DNA of 64,000 nucleotides from Anaerotignum neopropionicum (GCF_001571775.1 NZ_LRVM01000001.1:310001-374000); one strand, 5' to 3'; counted from the stretch's first letter, positions 7,663-16,478 are shown. Notes: generated by a model not told the origin, from the letters alone. Translations and numbers: made by a program.

Positions 7663-8538
7663 ATGAGATTGGAAGGTTTTCAAGAAATCCGTATTAATAC
7701 CGGTGATGTGGAAATTAATGTAAATTATGCAGGCGGAGGAAAACCCATTTTGCTGCTTCATGGCTATCCCCAAACCCATATGATGTGGTACAATCTGGCA
7801 CCCCGCCTTGTGGAACAAAACTATACCGTTGTGGTGCCGGACCTTCGGGGATATGGGGACAGTGAGAAGCCCGAAGGCTTGGAGGATCATTCCAACTATT
7901 CCAAACGTGCCATGGCTAGAGATCAGGTGAAGGTAATGGAGGCTTTGGGTTTTGAGAAATTTGATTTGGTAGGCCATGACCGTGGCGCTCGGGTTGCCCA
8001 TCGATTGGTTTTGGATTATCCCGAAAGGGTGACTAGCTGCACCATGATGGATATTTTACCTACCTATGATATGTATCATACGACGAATATGGATTTTGCA
8101 AAGGGGTATTATCATTGGTTTTTTCTAATTCAGCCCGTGGGAATCCCCGAAAAGCTCATTGGCAGTGATCCAGCTTTTTACCTTCGCAGCCTGTTGGAGG
8201 CATGGAGCCGCAACAAAGGGTGCTTTCATGAGCAAATGGTGGAGGAATATGCAAGGGCATTTTGCCTTCCGGGTGCTGTGCATGCCACCTGTGAGGACTA
8301 CCGCGCTGCCGCAACCATAGATTTAACCCATGATGTAGAGGATCGGAATAAAAAAATTCAGGTACCCCTTCTTGTTTTATGGGGAGAAAAAGGTCTGGTG
8401 GGGAAATTATATGATGTGTTGGGGGTATGGCGTGAGCGGGCGAAAAATGTGGTTGGCGGCCCTCTGCCCTGCGGTCATTTTCTGCCCGAGGAAGCACCGG
8501 AAGAAACCTATGGGGCGCTGATGGAATTTTTAAAATAA
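7663..8538 (+). CDS. Alpha/beta hydrolase of the fluoroacetate dehalogenase type
   Basis: This 291-residue alpha/beta hydrolase has the dehalogenase-type nucleophile Asp in GHDRGARV. The oxyanion loop HGYPQTHMMW and DLRGYGDSEKP precede it, and the catalytic His is in CGHFLPEE. Fluoroacetate dehalogenases use two Arg after the nucleophile (D-R-x-x-R) plus a His-Trp and a Tyr to hold the halide. Here DRGAR, YYHWFFLIQP and EDYRAA supply all of them. The family hydrolyses a haloacetate to glycolate and halide, though some members are promiscuous. Start ATG 7663 follows TTGGAGGG. The gene stands alone, with no transporter or regulator. Confidence 0.85.
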   Translation: MRLEGFQEIRINTGDVEINVNYAGGGKPILLLHGYPQTHMMWYNLAPRLVEQNYTVVVPDLRGYGDSEKPEGLEDHSNYSKRAMARDQVKVMEALGFEKFDLVGHDRGARVAHRLVLDYPERVTSCTMMDILPTYDMYHTTNMDFAKGYYHWFFLIQPVGIPEKLIGSDPAFYLRSLLEAWSRNKGCFHEQMVEEYARAFCLPGAVHATCEDYRAAATIDLTHDVEDRNKKIQVPLLVLWGEKGLVGKLYDVLGVWRERAKNVVGGPLPCGHFLPEEAPEETYGALMEFLK

Positions 8539-8670
8539 AGGGAATAAGCATTTTTTTGTAACGATTTTTGCAAAGGCACCCAATTTCAAAAAATGAGCGT
8601 CAACAAAGATGTTTACTTTGTACAACCCCAAGGGAACAAAAAAATCCTACCTAATTTGACGGGGTCAGCC

Positions 8671-9116
8671 TGTAGACAAACCTTGGGCGTTTCCCTCTCA
8701 CTGCCCAAGATAGGGCAGACGGCAAAGCCGGCTTTTGCGAAGAAAAGTGATGACCTCTCACTGCCCAAGATAGGGCAGACGGCAAAGCCGGCTTTTGCGA
8801 AGAAAAGTGATGATCTCTCACTGCCCAAGATAGGGCAGACGGCAAAGCCGGCTTTTGCGAAGAAAAGTGATGACCTCTCACTGCCCAAGATAGGGCAGAC
8901 GGCAAAGCCGGCTTTTAAGAAGAAAAGTGATGACCTCTCACTTACTTTTTGAAAAAAGCAAGACCATAAACTTTATTTAGCTTCGCCTGACGATAAGGAG
9001 TTACTGGCAAAAAGAAAGAGGGGCAGACAATCGTCTGCCCCTTAATTAATGGGTCAAGGGTAAAACCCTTGTGGGTGTTTGAGGGCAAAGTCCTCAAGAT
9101 TTTGACCTTGTCTACA
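8671..9116. repeat. Composite intergenic repeat, copy 1 (with 60-bp array)
   Basis: A 446-bp noncoding element bounded by the 9-bp inverted repeat TGTAGACAA (8671-8679) / TTGTCTACA (9108-9116). In order it holds a left end with ACCTTGGGCG; four 60-bp units; a middle module with GAAAAAAGCAAGACC; a hairpin GGGGCAGAC-aatc-GTCTGCCCC (9020-9041); and a right module GGGTCAAGGG...AACCCTTGTGGGTG followed by TTTGAGGGCAAAG. The same modules recur at 14.1, 23.2, 50.8 and 53.9 kb. Confidence 0.8.
8701..8940. repeat. Four tandem copies of a 60-bp unit
   Basis: Units span 8701-8760, 8761-8820, 8821-8880 and 8881-8940 and differ by only a few bases (C/T near the end of unit 2; AA for GC in unit 4). Each contains two hairpins: CTGCCC-aagata-GGGCAG and GCAAAGCCGGCTTTTGC. 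The 60-nt period keeps reading frames open on both strands, which creates spurious proteins. Single or partial units recur in noncoding DNA near 50.82-50.87 and 53.85-53.94 kb. Confidence 0.95.
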
Positions 9117-9120
9117 CCCC

Positions 9121-9153
9121 AAAACCCCTTGCCCAATTAGGTAGGGGGTTTTT
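9121..9153 (-). terminator. Hairpin downstream of nifJ
   Basis: AAAACCCC (9121-9128) pairs with GGGGTTTT (9145-9152). It lies 20 bases past the nifJ stop, and T runs flank it on both strands, so it probably ends nifJ transcription. Confidence 0.6.
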
Positions 9154-9171
9154 AGCGGTGATTAATACAAA

Positions 9172-12100
9172 TTAGTATTGCTCTGCCAGCTTTTTATAGG
9201 TTTTGTATTTTTCCGCGGCCTGTTCCGCGGCTTCCTTCAATAGAACTTTTGCAGTTTCGGGGAAGGTGCGTACCAAAGAGGAGTAGCGAACCTCGCCCAT
9301 GATAAAGTCGTTGTAATCCATGGTTGGCTCCTTGGAATCTAAAATAAATGGATTTTTCCCTTGTTTTTTCAATTCTGGGTTGTAGCGATACAAGAACCAA
9401 TAGCCCGCATCAACGGCTAGTTTGCTTTCTAGCTGGGCATTTGCCATACCCTTCATAATGCCGTGGTTAATGCAAGGGGCATAAGCAATAATCAAGGAAG
9501 GGCCTTTGTATGCTTCAGCTTCCTTCATTGCTTTTACCAGCTGTGCAGGGTTTGCGCCCATGGCAACCTGTGCCACATAGATGTAACCATAGCTCATGGC
9601 TAGCATCCCCAAATCCTTCTTTACCGTGGGCTTTCCGCCGGCGGCAAACTGTGCCACTGCACCGATTGGGGTTGCCTTGGAGGACTGACCGCCTGTGTTG
9701 GAATAGACTTCGGTATCAACAATCAATACGTTTACATCTGTACCCGACGCCAAAACGTGGTCTAAGCCGCCGTAACCGATATCATATGCCCAGCCGTCAC
9801 CGCCATACATCCACATGGATTTTTTGGTCAGGTGTTCTTTGTTATCCAAAATAAATGCCTTAAATTCTGAACCCTCGGAAGGAACCTTTGCGTTTTCCAA
9901 AGCGGTAAGGAGTGCACGGGTATCCTCCTTGCTTCTGTGGCCATCATCGTAATGGTCAAGCCAAGTTTTTGCGGCAGCAAGCAATGCTTCATCATCGCAA
10001 AGGGGCAATAAGTCATTTAACTGCATTTTCACCCGTTCTCTTTGCTGTTCTACGGCAAGCACCATGCCCATAGAGAACTCTGCGTTATTTTCGAACAGGG
10101 AGTTGCTCCATGCGGGGCCCCAACCGTCCTTATTTGTTGTGTAAGGTACGCAAGGCGCTGCTGCGCCCCAAGCCTGGGTACAGCCTGTTGCGTTGGCAAG
10201 ATACATTCTGTCACCATAAAGCTGGGTCATGAGCTTTGCATAGGGTGTTTCGCCACAGCCGGCACAAGCACCGGAGAACTCCAGCAAGGGCTGCTCAAAC
10301 TGACTGCCCTTTACGGTGTATTTATCCAGGGGATTTTCCTTATGGGAGAGGGATAAGGAATACTCCCAGTTTGCCATCTCACCTAATTGGGAATCCAAAG
10401 GCTTCATGGTCAATGCCTTTTCCTTGGCTGGACAAACCTCAACACAAGCGCCGCAGCCTTGGCAATCCAGAGGGTCTACTTGAATGCGGTAGCGATAGCT
10501 TGCAATTTCGCCGCCGCCGTTTGCCTTCTTTGTTTCGTAGCCAACAGGCGCATTTTTTGCTTCCTCTTCCGACAAGAGGAAGGGGCGGATACAAGCGTGA
10601 GGGCAAACGTAAGAACATTGGTTGCACTGGATGCAGTTTTCTATATTCCACTGGGGTACGTCAATGGCAACGCCACGCTTTTCATAGGCAGAGGTACCCA
10701 AGGGCACGGTGCCGTCCTCTCTGCCAAGGAATACGGAAACGGGCAGAGTGTCGCCTTTTTGTGCGTTCATGGGAATCAAAAGCTTTTCCACATATTCGGG
10801 CAGAATGCGTTTGAAATCCTCTTTGTCCATATCCTTTGCATTTTTCCAGCTTTCGGGCACATCGATTTTCACCAAACCGCTCAAGCCCGCATCTACAGCG
10901 GCATAGTTCATATTTACAATCTTTTCACCCTTTTTCCCATAGGATTTTTCGATGGCGGCTTTCATATAGCCAAGGGCATCCTCCGCAGGAATAATGTTCG
11001 CCAGCTTAAAGAAGGCTGACTGCAAAACGGTGTTTGTTCTATTCCCTAATCCGATTTCACGGCAGATTTCCACAGCATCAATGGTATAGAAGGAAATATT
11101 GTGATTGGCAATGTATCTTTTTACAGCCCCAGGCAAATGGCCATCCAATTCCTCCGCTTTCCATGCGCAGTTTAAAAGGAAGGTGCCGCCGGGCTTTATT
11201 TCTGAAACAATGTCGTATTTATTTATGTAGGAGTGCTGATGGCAGGCAACAAAGTCAGCCTTTGAAATCAAATAGCTGGAGCGGATGGGGCGATCGCCAA
11301 AGCGCAAATGGCTTTTTGTGATACCGCCGGATTTTTTTGTGTCATATTCGAAGTATGCCTGTGCATATTTATCGGTATGGTCCCCAATGATTTTAATGGA
11401 GTTTTTATTTGCGCCAACGGTACCGTCCGAGCCAAGCCCCCAAAATTTACAAGCAATGGTGGATTCATCTGCCACCTCCGGCTCAGCACCCACACGAAGG
11501 GAGCTCATACTGACATCATCATTGATGCCTACCGTGAAATGATTTTTCTGTTCTGTCTTCATGTTGTCAAACACTGCAACAATTTGTGCAGGGGTAACAT
11601 CCTTGGAAGAGAGACCGTATCTCCCCGCAAGCACCCGAAGCACTCTGCCTTCTTCCATCAATGCAGAGCAAACATCTTCATAAAGAGGCTCGCCCAAAGC
11701 ACCTGGCTCCTTTGTTCTGTCCATCACCGTAATGATTTTTGTGCTTTCTGGCAAAGCCGCCATAAAATGCTCCATGGAGAAGGGACGATATAGGTGAACC
11801 TGTAGGAAACCAACCTTTTCACCTTTTTGAGTAAGATGCTCCACAACCTCTTGAATTGCGCCGGAAACAGAGCCCATGGCGATGATAACATGGGTTGCAT
11901 CGGTAGCACCAAAGTAGTTAAAGAGCTTGTAGCTTCTGCCTGTAAGCTTGTTAATTTCATTCATATATTCTTCCACAATTCCAGGAAGTCTTTTGTAAAA
12001 AGGGGAGCAGGCTTCTCTGTTTTGGAAGAAAACATCGGGATTTTGCACCGTGGAACGTTGCACGGGGCGTTCAGGATTTAATGCATTTTTGCGGAACTTG

Positions 12101-12705
12101 TGGAGTGCATCTTCATCCATAAGACTACCGATGTCTTTGTAATCCATTACTTCGATTTTTTGCAGCTCATGGGAGGTGCGGAAACCGTCAAAAAAATGAA
12201 TGAAGGGGACACTGCCCTTGATGGCCGCTAGGTGGGCAACACCGCCCAAATCCATAACCTCCTGTACGGAGGCTGCGGAAAGCATGGCACAACCAATTTG
12301 GCGGCAGCTCATAACATCGGAATGGTCGCCAAAAATAGAAAAAGCGTGGGTGCCCACTGTTCTGGAGCTAACGTGGAATACACCGGGCTTTAACTGCCCT
12401 GCAATGCGGTACATGGGGGGGATCATTAATAAAAGCCCTTGGGAGGCGGTATAGGTGGTGGTTAAAGTGCCTGCCTCCAATGCACCATGCATTGCGCCTG
12501 CCGCACCTGCTTCGGATTCCATTTCAACCAAGCGCACGGTTTGGCCAAAAAGATTTTTTTTGCCGTTGGCGGCCCAAGTATCAACATGCTCCGCCATAGG
12601 GGAGGAAGGGGTGATTGGATAGATGGTTGCAACTTCAGTAAAAGCGTAAGAAATATACGCAGCAGCTTCGTTACCATCCATTGTTTTCATGATTTTTGGA
12701 TTCAT
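9172..12705 (-). CDS. nifJ: Pyruvate:ferredoxin (flavodoxin) oxidoreductase
   Basis: A 1177-residue single-chain PFOR. It converts pyruvate plus CoA to acetyl-CoA, CO2 and reduced ferredoxin, the central step of anaerobic fermentation. Domain order is canonical. The N-terminal pyrimidine-binding domain (EVATIYPITPSSPMAEH) comes first, followed by the gamma and CoA regions. Two [4Fe-4S] ferredoxin motifs follow (CIQCNQCSYVCPHAC near residue 690, CQGCGACVEVC near 745). The C-terminal TPP domain has ACAGCGETP near 810 and NTGGQSSKATP near 1000. ATG 12705 follows GAAAGGAG; upstream in-frame codons lack a ribosome site. It is monocistronic with its own promoter. Confidence 0.97.
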   Translation of the reverse strand: MNPKIMKTMDGNEAAAYISYAFTEVATIYPITPSSPMAEHVDTWAANGKKNLFGQTVRLVEMESEAGAAGAMHGALEAGTLTTTYTASQGLLLMIPPMYRIAGQLKPGVFHVSSRTVGTHAFSIFGDHSDVMSCRQIGCAMLSAASVQEVMDLGGVAHLAAIKGSVPFIHFFDGFRTSHELQKIEVMDYKDIGSLMDEDALHKFRKNALNPERPVQRSTVQNPDVFFQNREACSPFYKRLPGIVEEYMNEINKLTGRSYKLFNYFGATDATHVIIAMGSVSGAIQEVVEHLTQKGEKVGFLQVHLYRPFSMEHFMAALPESTKIITVMDRTKEPGALGEPLYEDVCSALMEEGRVLRVLAGRYGLSSKDVTPAQIVAVFDNMKTEQKNHFTVGINDDVSMSSLRVGAEPEVADESTIACKFWGLGSDGTVGANKNSIKIIGDHTDKYAQAYFEYDTKKSGGITKSHLRFGDRPIRSSYLISKADFVACHQHSYINKYDIVSEIKPGGTFLLNCAWKAEELDGHLPGAVKRYIANHNISFYTIDAVEICREIGLGNRTNTVLQSAFFKLANIIPAEDALGYMKAAIEKSYGKKGEKIVNMNYAAVDAGLSGLVKIDVPESWKNAKDMDKEDFKRILPEYVEKLLIPMNAQKGDTLPVSVFLGREDGTVPLGTSAYEKRGVAIDVPQWNIENCIQCNQCSYVCPHACIRPFLLSEEEAKNAPVGYETKKANGGGEIASYRYRIQVDPLDCQGCGACVEVCPAKEKALTMKPLDSQLGEMANWEYSLSLSHKENPLDKYTVKGSQFEQPLLEFSGACAGCGETPYAKLMTQLYGDRMYLANATGCTQAWGAAAPCVPYTTNKDGWGPAWSNSLFENNAEFSMGMVLAVEQQRERVKMQLNDLLPLCDDEALLAAAKTWLDHYDDGHRSKEDTRALLTALENAKVPSEGSEFKAFILDNKEHLTKKSMWMYGGDGWAYDIGYGGLDHVLASGTDVNVLIVDTEVYSNTGGQSSKATPIGAVAQFAAGGKPTVKKDLGMLAMSYGYIYVAQVAMGANPAQLVKAMKEAEAYKGPSLIIAYAPCINHGIMKGMANAQLESKLAVDAGYWFLYRYNPELKKQGKNPFILDSKEPTMDYNDFIMGEVRYSSLVRTFPETAKVLLKEAAEQAAEKYKTYKKLAEQY

Positions 12706-12801
12706 GGCTAAGCTCCTTTCATATACAGTATACAAAATACGAGAAAAATACATCCTGCATCCCAAACGATGGACACAGGGCAAATCTTCTTTGATAATTT
12801 G

Positions 12802-12830
12802 ATGATAGTTTGCCGCAATGTAGTTGTCAA
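12802..12830 (-). promoter_or_regulatory. nifJ promoter
   Basis: On the minus strand TTGACA (rc of 12825-12830), a 17-bp spacer and TATCAT (rc of 12802-12807) form a near-consensus sigma-A promoter. It lies about 97 bases upstream of the nifJ start. No Rex palindrome was seen. Confidence 0.7.
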
Positions 12831-12900
12831 TATTTCACGAAAAAATTTTTTTGAAAAACGGTAAAAATCGTGATAAAAAATAATATTTGTGCATTTTTGC

Positions 12901-12937
12901 TATACATTGATTGTATAAAATTTAAAACATATATAAT
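12901..12937 (+). promoter_or_regulatory. Promoter with overlapping palindrome before a small ORF
   Basis: TATACA-N5-TGTATA (12901-12917) overlaps a possible -35 (TTGATT, 12907-12912), with TATAAT at 12932-12937. The 19-bp spacer is long. The palindrome is a candidate operator. Confidence 0.4.
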
Positions 12938-12994
12938 TATATTAAAAACAAAGAAAGGATATGATTTTAAAACCAAAATATAGGGAGGAAAAGA

Positions 12995-13075
12995 ATGGAA
13001 AATTGTACAAAAATACATACAATTCGTTCTTTTGAAGGCTGTCTTAGGTTATTATCAAAGGTTTTGTGGAGATAA
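12995..13075 (+). CDS. Candidate 26-residue peptide
   Basis: A 27-codon frame begins at ATG 12995, six bases after an excellent AGGGAGG ribosome site, and sits about 60 bases downstream of a plausible promoter. The peptide has two Cys (positions 4 and 16), is basic, and its second half (SFEGCLRLLSKVLWR) could form an amphipathic helix. It is not recognised. It lies between the divergent nifJ promoter and the gene at 13142, so it could be a leader or a small membrane-active peptide. Evidence is only translation signals. Confidence 0.4.
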   Translation: MENCTKIHTIRSFEGCLRLLSKVLWR

Positions 13076-13141
13076 AAAGCAAATAAGTTCTCCATTGTAT
13101 GACAATAAGTACATCGTTTTATACAAAAAGGGGGAGATTAT

Positions 13142-14074
13142 ATGAAAATTGCAGAGGTTCGATTTCTGGAAAAAAAGGAGGAAGTGGTATTACCTCGCTG
13201 GAGTAAATTTTTGACGCAAAAGTGGCGGGAAAGATATATTCTTTCCAAAAAACCGTTCACCATTGAGGAAAAGGACAACACGCTCTTTGGCGTCCTTTCC
13301 CTTACCAAAGGGCAGGGTTTGCCGTCGCCGTGGCGGGATAAGGCCGAAGCCTTGGCAAAAACGCTGGCGGCGGAGGGGGCGGGAATTATTATTCCACCAT
13401 ATGAGGGGGAATTTTCGCAACAAATTTTGCCTGTTGCCAATGGCAGAATTTTGGCGGCTTTATTTGCCTTTGATGGTGCTGCAGAGGCACTGCGCAGACA
13501 GGGGAAAAATCCCGAGGAGGCACATTTTTTGATTTGCGGAACAGAAAAAACCGTGTTACCCTTGGTTTTGGCAGGCATGGGAGCGTATGTGAATCATCTT
13601 TCGTTTTTTGCGGATAATATTGGGGAGCTGGAGGAAATACAAGACACACTTTTTGCGGAGAAAGGCTTGATGACAGAAGCATTTTCTTCTCCCAAAAACC
13701 TCCTGTTTCAGGAAGCAGATGTGATCATTGTTTGCGGTATGGAGCAAACGGGTTATGAACACATTTTAAAACGCTATGCCGTGTTTATTGATGCGGCGGG
13801 GAATCGGCCTGCTTTGCGGCGCTTGTCCCAAAGAAGGTGGGATGTTGTGACGGCCGATGGATTTTATTTTAACTATGAAGAAAAGCAGCTGGAGGGCAGA
13901 AGGGCTGAGGCTGTGGCGTTCATAAAGCTCATGGAATTTCAAAATTTTTGGCTGAATCATTTCCCGGAACAGGCGGCTGAGGGTATTTATTTAGCCTTAA
14001 AGGCAAAGGGTTTTTCCGTCAGCGGCTTTTCCGCCTTGGGCAAACGGGTAAAAATCCAGAAAAATCAAGGATAG
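13142..14074 (+). CDS. Protein of unknown function with a Rossmann-like second half
   Basis: 310 residues, ATG 13142 after AGGGGGAGA. I do not recognise the family. The first 90 residues are basic and Trp-containing (LPRWSKFLTQKWRERY). The middle has GIIIPPYEG followed by a helix-rich stretch. Residues about 130-240 alternate strand and helix with HFLICGTEKTVLPLVLAGMG and ADVIIVCGMEQTGYE, which resembles a nucleotide-binding Rossmann layout of the AroE or alanine-dehydrogenase sort but lacks a classical GxGxxG. No signal peptide or membrane segment is seen. It stands between the candidate small ORF and a composite repeat. Confidence 0.75.
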   Translation: MKIAEVRFLEKKEEVVLPRWSKFLTQKWRERYILSKKPFTIEEKDNTLFGVLSLTKGQGLPSPWRDKAEALAKTLAAEGAGIIIPPYEGEFSQQILPVANGRILAALFAFDGAAEALRRQGKNPEEAHFLICGTEKTVLPLVLAGMGAYVNHLSFFADNIGELEEIQDTLFAEKGLMTEAFSSPKNLLFQEADVIIVCGMEQTGYEHILKRYAVFIDAAGNRPALRRLSQRRWDVVTADGFYFNYEEKQLEGRRAEAVAFIKLMEFQNFWLNHFPEQAAEGIYLALKAKGFSVSGFSALGKRVKIQKNQG

Positions 14075-14091
14075 TTTGTAACAGTCAGAGT

Positions 14092-14262
14092 GTCATTAAA
14101 GTCAAACCCTTGAGGGCTTTGCCCTCAAACACCCACAAGGGTTTCACCCTTGACCCATTACAAATTGCATGAACATGGAATTTGTACATAAGTTTTTGGT
14201 CTTGCTTTTTACAAAAAGCAAGGAGGTTTGGGCAGCGCCCAAGGTTTTTCCACAGTTTGAGT
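14092..14262. repeat. Composite intergenic repeat, copy 2
   Basis: In reverse orientation relative to copy 1. Reading the minus strand it has GTGGAAAAACCTTGGGCG, a middle module with hairpin TTGCTTTTTGTAAAAAGCAA and AAGACCAAAAACTTATG, then the right module GGGTCAAGGGTGAAACCC followed by GTGGGTGTTTGAGGGC. It contains no 60-bp unit. Together with the greA leader it fills the 365-bp gap before greA. Confidence 0.75.
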
Positions 14263-14296
14263 GATAGGATTATTTCTATTTTCGGGGGATTATACA

Positions 14297-14326
14297 TTGA
14301 CAACTCTTCTTTAAGTATTATATAAT
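14297..14326 (+). promoter_or_regulatory. greA promoter
   Basis: TTGACA (14297-14302) with an 18-bp spacer and TATAAT (14321-14326). The predicted start site, near 14333, is about 105 bases upstream of greA and only about 10 bases before a terminator hairpin. Confidence 0.7.
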
Positions 14327-14341
14327 TTATCAATGAATTTT

Positions 14342-14363
14342 GAGGGTCGCGACCCTCTTTTTT
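14342..14363 (+). terminator. Promoter-proximal terminator/attenuator before greA
   Basis: The perfect palindrome GAGGGTCGCGACCCTC (14342-14357) is followed at once by six T (14358-14363). It lies within the 5' leader of greA, so many transcripts should end there. Confidence 0.65.
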
Positions 14364-14439
14364 CCTTGTAAATGTGATTTTGGCAAGGGCAGGATGAAAA
14401 AGCGGAGAAAATCCGAAAAAAAGGGAGATGACGACGGCC

Positions 14440-14916
14440 ATGGCTGATAAAAAGGTTGTTTTAACTTATGATGGTTTGAAAAAGATGGAAGAAGAATTGG
14501 AAAATTTGAAAATCGTCAAAAGAAAAGAAATTGCAGAAAAAATCAAAGAAGCCAGAGGGCAGGGGGACTTGTCCGAAAATGCGGAGTATGATTCTGCGAA
14601 GGAAGAACAGGCTGAAATTGAAGCAAGAATTGTTGTTCTTGAAAAAATGCTGCGCAACGCAGAGGTAATTGATGACGAAGAGTTATCCCATGATAAGGTT
14701 GGTTTGGGCTCTACGGTAGAGCTGTATGATGTGGAATTTGACGAAACTATGATCTATACCATTGTTGGCTCTGCAGAGGCTGATCCTATGAATGGGCGTA
14801 TTTCCAATGAGTCCCCTGTGGGAATGGCACTTTTGGGACATACAAATGGCGAAAAAATTAAAATCGACACACCGGATGGCGAAGCGGTTTTTGAAGTGAA
14901 ATCCATTAGAAAATAA
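14440..14916 (+). CDS. greA: Transcription elongation factor GreA
   Basis: GreA enters the RNA polymerase secondary channel and stimulates cleavage of backtracked transcripts. The 158-residue protein has the N-terminal coiled-coil hairpin with the acidic tip [16 protein letters not shown] and a C-terminal FKBP-like domain ending [15 protein letters not shown] 14440 (MADKK) lies 12 bases after GGGAG; ATG 14428 abuts that site and is less likely. It is followed by lysS after 53 bases, a common Firmicute pairing, so the two are likely cotranscribed. The leader carries a promoter-proximal terminator. Confidence 0.95.
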   Translation: MADKKVVLTYDGLKKMEEELENLKIVKRKEIAEKIKEARGQGDLSENAEYDSAKEEQAEIEARIVVLEKMLRNAEVIDDEELSHDKVGLGSTVELYDVEFDETMIYTIVGSAEADPMNGRISNESPVGMALLGHTNGEKIKIDTPDGEAVFEVKSIRK

Positions 14917-14969
14917 CAAACTATGAAGTTGGCGAGATACCAAAGCCAAAAGGGAATGGAGGAAGAAAC

Positions 14970-16478
14970 GTGGCAGAGCAAAATGAAAACGTACAGGAGA
15001 AGGAATTAACCCAGCAGGAGTTGAGCGAGCAGATTCTCATCCGTCGTGATAAACTGGCACAATTGCAGGCAGAGGGGAAGAATCCCTTTGAAATTGTAAA
15101 ATTTGATATGACCCATCACAGCGATGAAATTAAGGATGGGTTTGATGCATTGGAAGGCAAGGATGTGGCAATCGCAGGCCGTTTGATGAGTAAACGCATC
15201 ATGGGGAAGGCATCCTTTTGCAATCTTCAGGATCGAAACGGCACCATTCAGTCTTATGTTAGCCGTAACGATATTGGAGATGAGGATTACGCCGCTTTCA
15301 AAAAATTTGACATTGGTGATATCATCGGTATCAAAGGTTTTGTTTTCCGTACAAAGACAGGTGAAACCTCTGTTCATGCAAAAGAGGTTACACTGCTTTC
15401 CAAAAGCTTGCAGGTTTTACCCGAAAAATTCCATGGCTTGAAAGATCAGGAATTGCGTTATCGCCAAAGATACATGGACTTAATTGTAAATCCTGAGGTA
15501 AGAGATACCTTTATTAAGCGTTCCAAAATCATCAGCGAAATCAGAAGATTTTTGGACGGAAAAGGATTTTTGGAGGTAGAAACCCCTGTTTTGCAGACTA
15601 TTCCCGGTGGTGCATCCGCAAGACCTTTCATCACCCACCACAATACGCTGGATATTGATATGTACTGCCGTATTGCTCTGGAATTGCCTTTGAAGCGTCT
15701 TATTGTGGGCGGCTTCGAGCGGGTGTATGAAATTGGTCGTGTGTTCCGTAACGAGGGGATTTCCGTAAGACATAACCCCGAGTTTACCTTGATGGAGCTG
15801 TATCAAGCCTACACAGACTATAATGGCATGATGGACATTACGGAAGAAATGTTCCGTACTGTTGCCCAAAATGTATTGGGTGGAACAAAGGTACAGTATG
15901 GCGGACATGATTTAGATTTAGGTCAGCCCTTTGCAAGAAAAACCATGGTTTCCTTGGTGAAGGAATACACAGGCATTGATTTTGATGCAGTGGAGAATAC
16001 CGAGGAAGCGAAGGCTTTGGCAAAGGAACGCCATGTGGAATTTGAGGAGCGTCATGTAAAAGGGGATATTTTACTGCTGTTCTTCGAGGAATTTGTGGAG
16101 AAGAATTTGGTTCAGCCTACTTTTGTCATTGATTACCCTGTAGAGGTTTCTCCTTTGACCAAGAGAAAGCCTGAAAACCCAGATTATACCGAACGTTTTG
16201 AGCTGTTTATCATCGGTCGTGAATATGCAAATGCATACTCCGAGCTGAATGACCCCATTGACCAGCGTGGGCGTTTTGAATATCAGGAAATGCTGCGTGA
16301 AGCAGGGGATGATGAAGCCAATATGATTGACGAGGACTTCTTAACCGCATTGGAATATGGCATGCCTCCTACCGGCGGTTTGGGTGTGGGCATTGACCGT
16401 TTTGTTATGCTGCTGACAGAAGCCGTTTCCATTCGCGATGTCATTTTGTTCCCTACAATGAAGCCTTTGGATAAATAA
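14970..16478 (+). CDS. lysS: Lysyl-tRNA synthetase, class II
   Basis: This 502-residue enzyme charges tRNA-Lys. An N-terminal OB-fold anticodon-binding domain ([19 protein letters not shown]) is followed by a class II catalytic core. Motif 2 is [20 protein letters not shown] and motif 3 is [11 protein letters not shown]. The start is GTG 14970, placed after GGAGG. Length is typical. Downstream is a hairpin terminator. No T-box element precedes it; the expression signal is probably the greA promoter. Confidence 0.97.
   Translation: MAEQNENVQEKELTQQELSEQILIRRDKLAQLQAEGKNPFEIVKFDMTHHSDEIKDGFDALEGKDVAIAGRLMSKRIMGKASFCNLQDRNGTIQSYVSRNDIGDEDYAAFKKFDIGDIIGIKGFVFRTKTGETSVHAKEVTLLSKSLQVLPEKFHGLKDQELRYRQRYMDLIVNPEVRDTFIKRSKIISEIRRFLDGKGFLEVETPVLQTIPGGASARPFITHHNTLDIDMYCRIALELPLKRLIVGGFERVYEIGRVFRNEGISVRHNPEFTLMELYQAYTDYNGMMDITEEMFRTVAQNVLGGTKVQYGGHDLDLGQPFARKTMVSLVKEYTGIDFDAVENTEEAKALAKERHVEFEERHVKGDILLLFFEEFVEKNLVQPTFVIDYPVEVSPLTKRKPENPDYTERFELFIIGREYANAYSELNDPIDQRGRFEYQEMLREAGDDEANMIDEDFLTALEYGMPPTGGLGVGIDRFVMLLTEAVSIRDVILFPTMKPLDK

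Noticed and set aside
8701-8940. CRISPR-like array
   Set aside because: Units are contiguous 60-bp near-identical copies with no unique spacers, and no cas genes are nearby.
8593-8952. 119-residue repeat protein (LSLPKIGQTAKPAFAKKSDD repeats)
   Set aside because: No ribosome site, frames are open on both strands because the unit is 60 bp, and the same unit occurs in clearly noncoding DNA at 50.8 and 53.9 kb.
10236-11019. Long plus-strand frames opposite nifJ
   Set aside because: Antisense shadows of a highly conserved gene; no ribosome sites and no family resemblance.
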